From positions 1 through 42,129 of IMG/VR virus record IMGVR_UViG_3300021379_000906: a DNA stretch of 42,129 bases; one strand, given 5' to 3'. A program made the position numbers and the translations under genes. Shown here one piece after another: positions 39,501-42,129 of this stretch. The notes beneath the pieces are model-generated. The model ran no database searches and was not told where the DNA came from. It saw nothing but the letters and a program-made list of their open reading frames with translations. This stretch comes from a virus. How positions within the stretch are numbered: position 1 is the stretch's first letter; each line of letters begins with the position of its first letter.

Positions 39501-42129
39501 TATCATCAGGTTCATGTTCCATAGATACTGAGAAAAGACAATTGAGAGCAGCTTTTGACCACAGTATTGTTGAGTGGGAACCTGCTACGGCTGTTGGAAC
39601 TTCAGTCGGTCAAACAGGAACAATGTTTCACTTAAAATACCATGAAGCTGTTTACACAAAACAAATGCAGGCCAGTAGTGTAAGAAATCTTGTAGGCGAA
39701 CTATTGTATGCAGATCCTGCTGCTCCAAATGCTACAGGTCAAACTGCATCTGAAATTGCAGCAACTGCTATTATTAGCAGATTAAATGAAGATTGTATAA
39801 CTCCTATAATCACTCCTCCACCTGAACCAATACCACCACCTGTTCCAGCGGCTCCTATTTTTAGATTGAGGAGATCGGTTCAACAGGTTAATGAGGGTGA
39901 TTCATTTACTATCTACCTAGAAACTAGAAACGTAACACCCGGAGCTACAGTAGATTACACAATAACAGGTGTTGCAAGTGCTGATATTGGTGGAGTTGCG
40001 TTGACAGGAACTTTAACTGTAGATAGCGTTGGAGATGCTTCGATAACTTTTGTAACTACTGAGGACGAAACAACAGAAGGTAATGAAACCTTTACCTTTA
40101 CCTTAGCCGCTACAGACAGTTTAGGAAATGCTACAGAAAGTAGAGCAACTAGTGTTATTATTGTTGACACTTCTCAAACTGCACCAGCGCCTCCTCCTGC
40201 TCCGAGTCCAACTCCTGTTGCAGTTCCTTCTTATGACTATTTAAATGCTCCGTTGGAAGCAAACGAAGGTGATACAGTAATTTGGACACTAAGCACACAA
40301 AACATAACTGATGGTACAACCGTTGGTTATACTATAACAGGTATTGATGCAGACGATATATCTTCTGGATCTTTGACAGGCAATTTTACAATTACTAGTA
40401 ACGCTGCTTCTGTATCAATAACACTGGCAAATGATATAACAACAGAAGGAGAAGAAACAGCAACTCTTACTCTTGCATCGACAGACAGTGCAGCTAACAG
40501 TACAGGATCATTAACTAGAAATGTTACAATTAACGATACCAGTGTAACACAGCAAGTAAACCCTGACCCGGTGCCACCGCCACCGCCCGGCCCATATAAT
40601 GGTACACTAAATTTGATACCTGAAGAAGATTCTTGGTATGATTTAGATTACGCAGAACCTGCTTATATTAATATTTTAGGTGATTGGGATAACTTAGATG
40701 TTTGCGGAAACTGGGTTGACACATGGGGTTCTTGGGAAATAGTATCTACTGATGTTGTGAAAGAGGGTAACGAGACTACTGAGTCTATTACAACATACGG
40801 AGGCAAAGTAGCAACAACACAGGTTACCGAAACAGAACAAGTAGATGGTGGTGTGAATAAAATTGTTTATGAAAATTGGTATCAAGATTCATGGACTGCT
40901 ACAGAAACGACTACTATCTCAGCAATCACTGAAGTAACTGCTGAGAGGACCGGTACTTCTTCTTTGGTTTTTGATAACTACCCCGAAGAGACAACTGTTG
41001 AATCAGAAGATGTTTTGAAAATAATAGCTGCTACTTTTATAAGACCTCAGTTGATAAAAGGTCAAGTAGAAGGGTTGATGCCAGAAGCAGAACATGATGT
41101 TGCAATGGGTTCAATCAAAAAAACTACAGTAACTACTAACGATCAAGGTAGGGGTGTTTTTGAGTTTGCAATCGGTGAAGGTGAATTTGAATGTGGCAAT
41201 CACACTGTTACAGTTACAGATTCTAATCACTTTGATTCTATTACTTCAGGTGCATCGGCTATATTTTCAGCTAATGGACAGAAGAAAATTTTACAAACTA
41301 CATACACAACAACTAAATGGTGTCCTCCTGCTGTAGGAGCAATCGCACTATTTGATTCAAAAACTTTTTATGAGGGAGGAGAAGCATCTATCTCTTCAAC
41401 TCCGGGTGTTAAAACAACAGTATATGATAGAACTAAAGTTTCGGAAACTTTTGAACCAACCCCTCCTGATATTTTAGTATCCACTGTATGTAATACTCCT
41501 GCTGACGGAACAGCAACACAAACTTGGCAAAGAGGGGGCAACTCATCGGACACTTATACTGTTACGGTGCAAGATGCAAGTTGTGTGCCTGCAGCAGATC
41601 CTATATGTGAAGAAGGGTATTATTACAATTCTACGCTAGGTATTTGTGTAAAAGAAGAAGCGGCTGTAGTCGATGTAATTGTTCACGACTCAGTTACTTT
41701 AGAACACGCATTGTCAGGGTCTCAAAATACAATTGTGGCAAGATTTGATGCAGACGTCCTTACTACATTTGTAGATCAAACTCAGGGTCAAAGATTCGAT
41801 CACCAAGGTGATTTTGATACGGACACTGAAGGAGCAACTGAATCTATTATTGAACTGTTAATATCCCAAGATAAAGGATATGATCCATATATAGCTACAT
41901 TAAGCAATGCTTCAACAGATCCTAATTTAACAACTAAAGCAACAACTGCTGCACAAGTAGGTGCTACAATAGCATCAGGAACAATTAATTACGACTTTGA
42001 TATAAATTTGGAATATGGAGACTTTTTTATTGATGAAAACTGCGGTAGAGCAGATCCTATAGCACAAACTTTCTTTGTAACCGGATTGAAAGGTGGTATG
42101 TTTGTTCCTAACATTAAAGTTTACTTTAG
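36563..42129 (+). CDS. Giant DUF4815-type virion protein with two Calx-beta-like domains, 3' end missing
   Basis: Open for 1855 codons to the window edge. The TAG at 42127 is out of frame (the frame reads GTT TAC TTT AG), so the gene continues. The N-terminus LNTSPYFDDFDGDKNYNRIL and FKPGVAVQARELTQLQTALS is the DUF4815 signature, and that domain runs to about residue 1075. Pro-rich linkers then frame two Calx-beta-like domains (about 1097-1203 and 1218-1327; each has the VNEGDSF/ANEGDTV start and TTEGNETFTFTL/TTEGEETATLTL core). The end (CGRADPIAQTFFVTG, FVPNIKVYF) is the usual late motif of these proteins. Probably a baseplate or fibre protein exposed to the host; Calx-beta units often bind calcium or act as adhesion spacers. 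Confidence 0.85.
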   Translation, partial: MALNLNTSPYFDDFDGDKNYNRILFKPGVAVQARELTQLQTALSDQLSQLGSFTLKDGAVVSGCEERISKVKYIKVLDTDSSGDTIDNAALDRFVGATLTGGTTGITAQVIGVKTGLISDAPNLKTLYIIYTKRNSGTAQIFGQAETLTVSSPNKNIRGKTFVTHTSGSDATNPPGSRNRYEGTAPKIELSPGIIYVKGTFIRTNSLAAYIDPYTFNTTKTLGFYVTEEVKTSADDSSLLDPASGSFNYNAPGADRLKLVASLRSYDQLTTLPENFFQYAIFENRKIVRSRIRENPLRELGDLIAKRAYDANGSYNIAGMHVTAIEDLNDGVNNGHRGATEGGVSTKINFVVSPGRANHMGYPIEIKANTLIRTDKPTATTTVEDVTQSTAYGNYIVLDELCGAWDIDGGDGSSGDGIVDLYGTAQNAVTGGTYSATSVSGTLIGRAKFRHLVYKTGTQGAAACQYKLYLYDIKMQAGVFADVRSIVYENDNAKGIADAVLESSVAVLKEPNNNKLVWTLPYAHLKTFAPSATYDYTFIYQKEFDTTASAAGVITLDSSLLQTGQTFTFGNGTLTDAQITANINAVATDTFTAASTYTDGEHIDLTDSNVTVTQNSTTSLTIDLGGSIAASSRGVRVYVNVQYADVTPIAKTLEENKFVKIDAVTNTEGTASGRYCLGVSDVFRIVSITATSNSDYTTNAKNVTGDFVLDKGQRDNFYGLAHIKKKASSTLDLTTDRYLAVKVDFFSRSVNGPTFAVKDSYPVDDTGATGIKTEEIPLYTSSRNAVYDLRNAVDFRPYMTNTATTTGTLGSASENPSNTETIDRPSNGLTNPSPVNNLTTDLEYYLAQGYKVYVAEDGRLRVELDKPKDIPKLPVSPKNSLVLAKGVMPPYPCLSPSAGRYYNRRDLTVEIEQVRTRRYTMRDIGGLEKRIQNLEYYTALSNLENQTKNQAIYDNSGVDRFKNGLMIDAFKGFGTINVPLSSGSCSIDTEKRQLRAAFDHSIVEWEPATAVGTSVGQTGTMFHLKYHEAVYTKQMQASSVRNLVGELLYADPAAPNATGQTASEIAATAIISRLNEDCITPIITPPPEPIPPPVPAAPIFRLRRSVQQVNEGDSFTIYLETRNVTPGATVDYTITGVASADIGGVALTGTLTVDSVGDASITFVTTEDETTEGNETFTFTLAATDSLGNATESRATSVIIVDTSQTAPAPPPAPSPTPVAVPSYDYLNAPLEANEGDTVIWTLSTQNITDGTTVGYTITGIDADDISSGSLTGNFTITSNAASVSITLANDITTEGEETATLTLASTDSAANSTGSLTRNVTINDTSVTQQVNPDPVPPPPPGPYNGTLNLIPEEDSWYDLDYAEPAYINILGDWDNLDVCGNWVDTWGSWEIVSTDVVKEGNETTESITTYGGKVATTQVTETEQVDGGVNKIVYENWYQDSWTATETTTISAITEVTAERTGTSSLVFDNYPEETTVESEDVLKIIAATFIRPQLIKGQVEGLMPEAEHDVAMGSIKKTTVTTNDQGRGVFEFAIGEGEFECGNHTVTVTDSNHFDSITSGASAIFSANGQKKILQTTYTTTKWCPPAVGAIALFDSKTFYEGGEASISSTPGVKTTVYDRTKVSETFEPTPPDILVSTVCNTPADGTATQTWQRGGNSSDTYTVTVQDASCVPAADPICEEGYYYNSTLGICVKEEAAVVDVIVHDSVTLEHALSGSQNTIVARFDADVLTTFVDQTQGQRFDHQGDFDTDTEGATESIIELLISQDKGYDPYIATLSNASTDPNLTTKATTAAQVGATIASGTINYDFDINLEYGDFFIDENCGRADPIAQTFFVTGLKGGMFVPNIKVYF

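Noticed and set aside
42120-42129. Stop codon TAG at the window end closing the DUF4815 gene
   Set aside because: The TAG is out of frame: counting from ATG 36563 the last codons are GTT TAC TTT and a partial AG.

Overview
The window is a 42-kb piece of a T4-like marine myovirus genome. The structural and replication genes are recognisable T4 homologues: gp25, gp6, gp8, gp53, gp48, gp5, PAAR, gp4, gp2, gp26, gp32, gp59 and gp33. The companions (PhoH, a NodU/CmcH-type carbamoyltransferase, radical SAM proteins, a Cas4/RecB-like exonuclease, a DUF4815 structural protein) are typical of marine T4-like phages. The DNA is AT-rich and no photosynthesis gene is visible. That fits a phage of SAR11-like or other low-GC marine bacteria at least as well as a cyanophage, but the host cannot be read from the sequence.

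Layout. (1) 1-639, minus strand: the 5' part of a late gene for a secreted Asn/Thr-repeat protein that runs off the window. (2) 745-11257, plus strand: one promoter followed by eleven tightly packed genes, of which the first is a small conserved protein and the other ten form a tailoring island: sulfotransferase-like, methyltransferase-like, five radical SAM proteins, an SGNH-hydrolase-like protein, a 40-residue acidic peptide and a carbamoyltransferase. (3) 11276-16106: small proteins, PhoH, a terminator, a second early-type promoter, a small-protein cluster including a stand-alone NAD-ligase-like domain, tRNA-Arg(UCU), tRNA-Tyr(GUA), a RecB-family exonuclease and two glycosyltransferase-like proteins. 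(4) 16096-19116: a late/early promoter cluster, a glycine-zipper protein and membrane-anchored SleB hydrolase (probable lysis pair), then gp33, gp59, a small basic/acidic protein, gp32 and a bidirectional terminator. (5) 19115-24052, minus strand: gp4, gp2, a tail-tube-fold protein, gp26 and a tape-measure-like protein. (6) 24103-42129, plus strand: the baseplate operon gp48, gp53, gp27-like, gp5, PAAR, a conserved protein, gp25, gp6, gp7-like, a small structural protein, gp8 and a giant DUF4815 protein cut by the window end.

Regulation. Exact T4-type late boxes (TATAAATA) sit in the intergenic gaps before the late genes on both strands. Two of them lie only 5-7 nt from the start codon. Early-type sigma70 promoters share the block TGCTTGAC and the leader block TTGTGAGGAG.

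Most notable. gp26 ends in a perfect -1 slippery heptamer (T TTT TTC). Beyond it lies a 59-codon open frame with no usable start codon, then the tape-measure-like gene. This is the layout of the frameshifted tail assembly chaperones of other tailed phages, here in a T4-type gp26. The second is the translationally coupled five-radical-SAM island.
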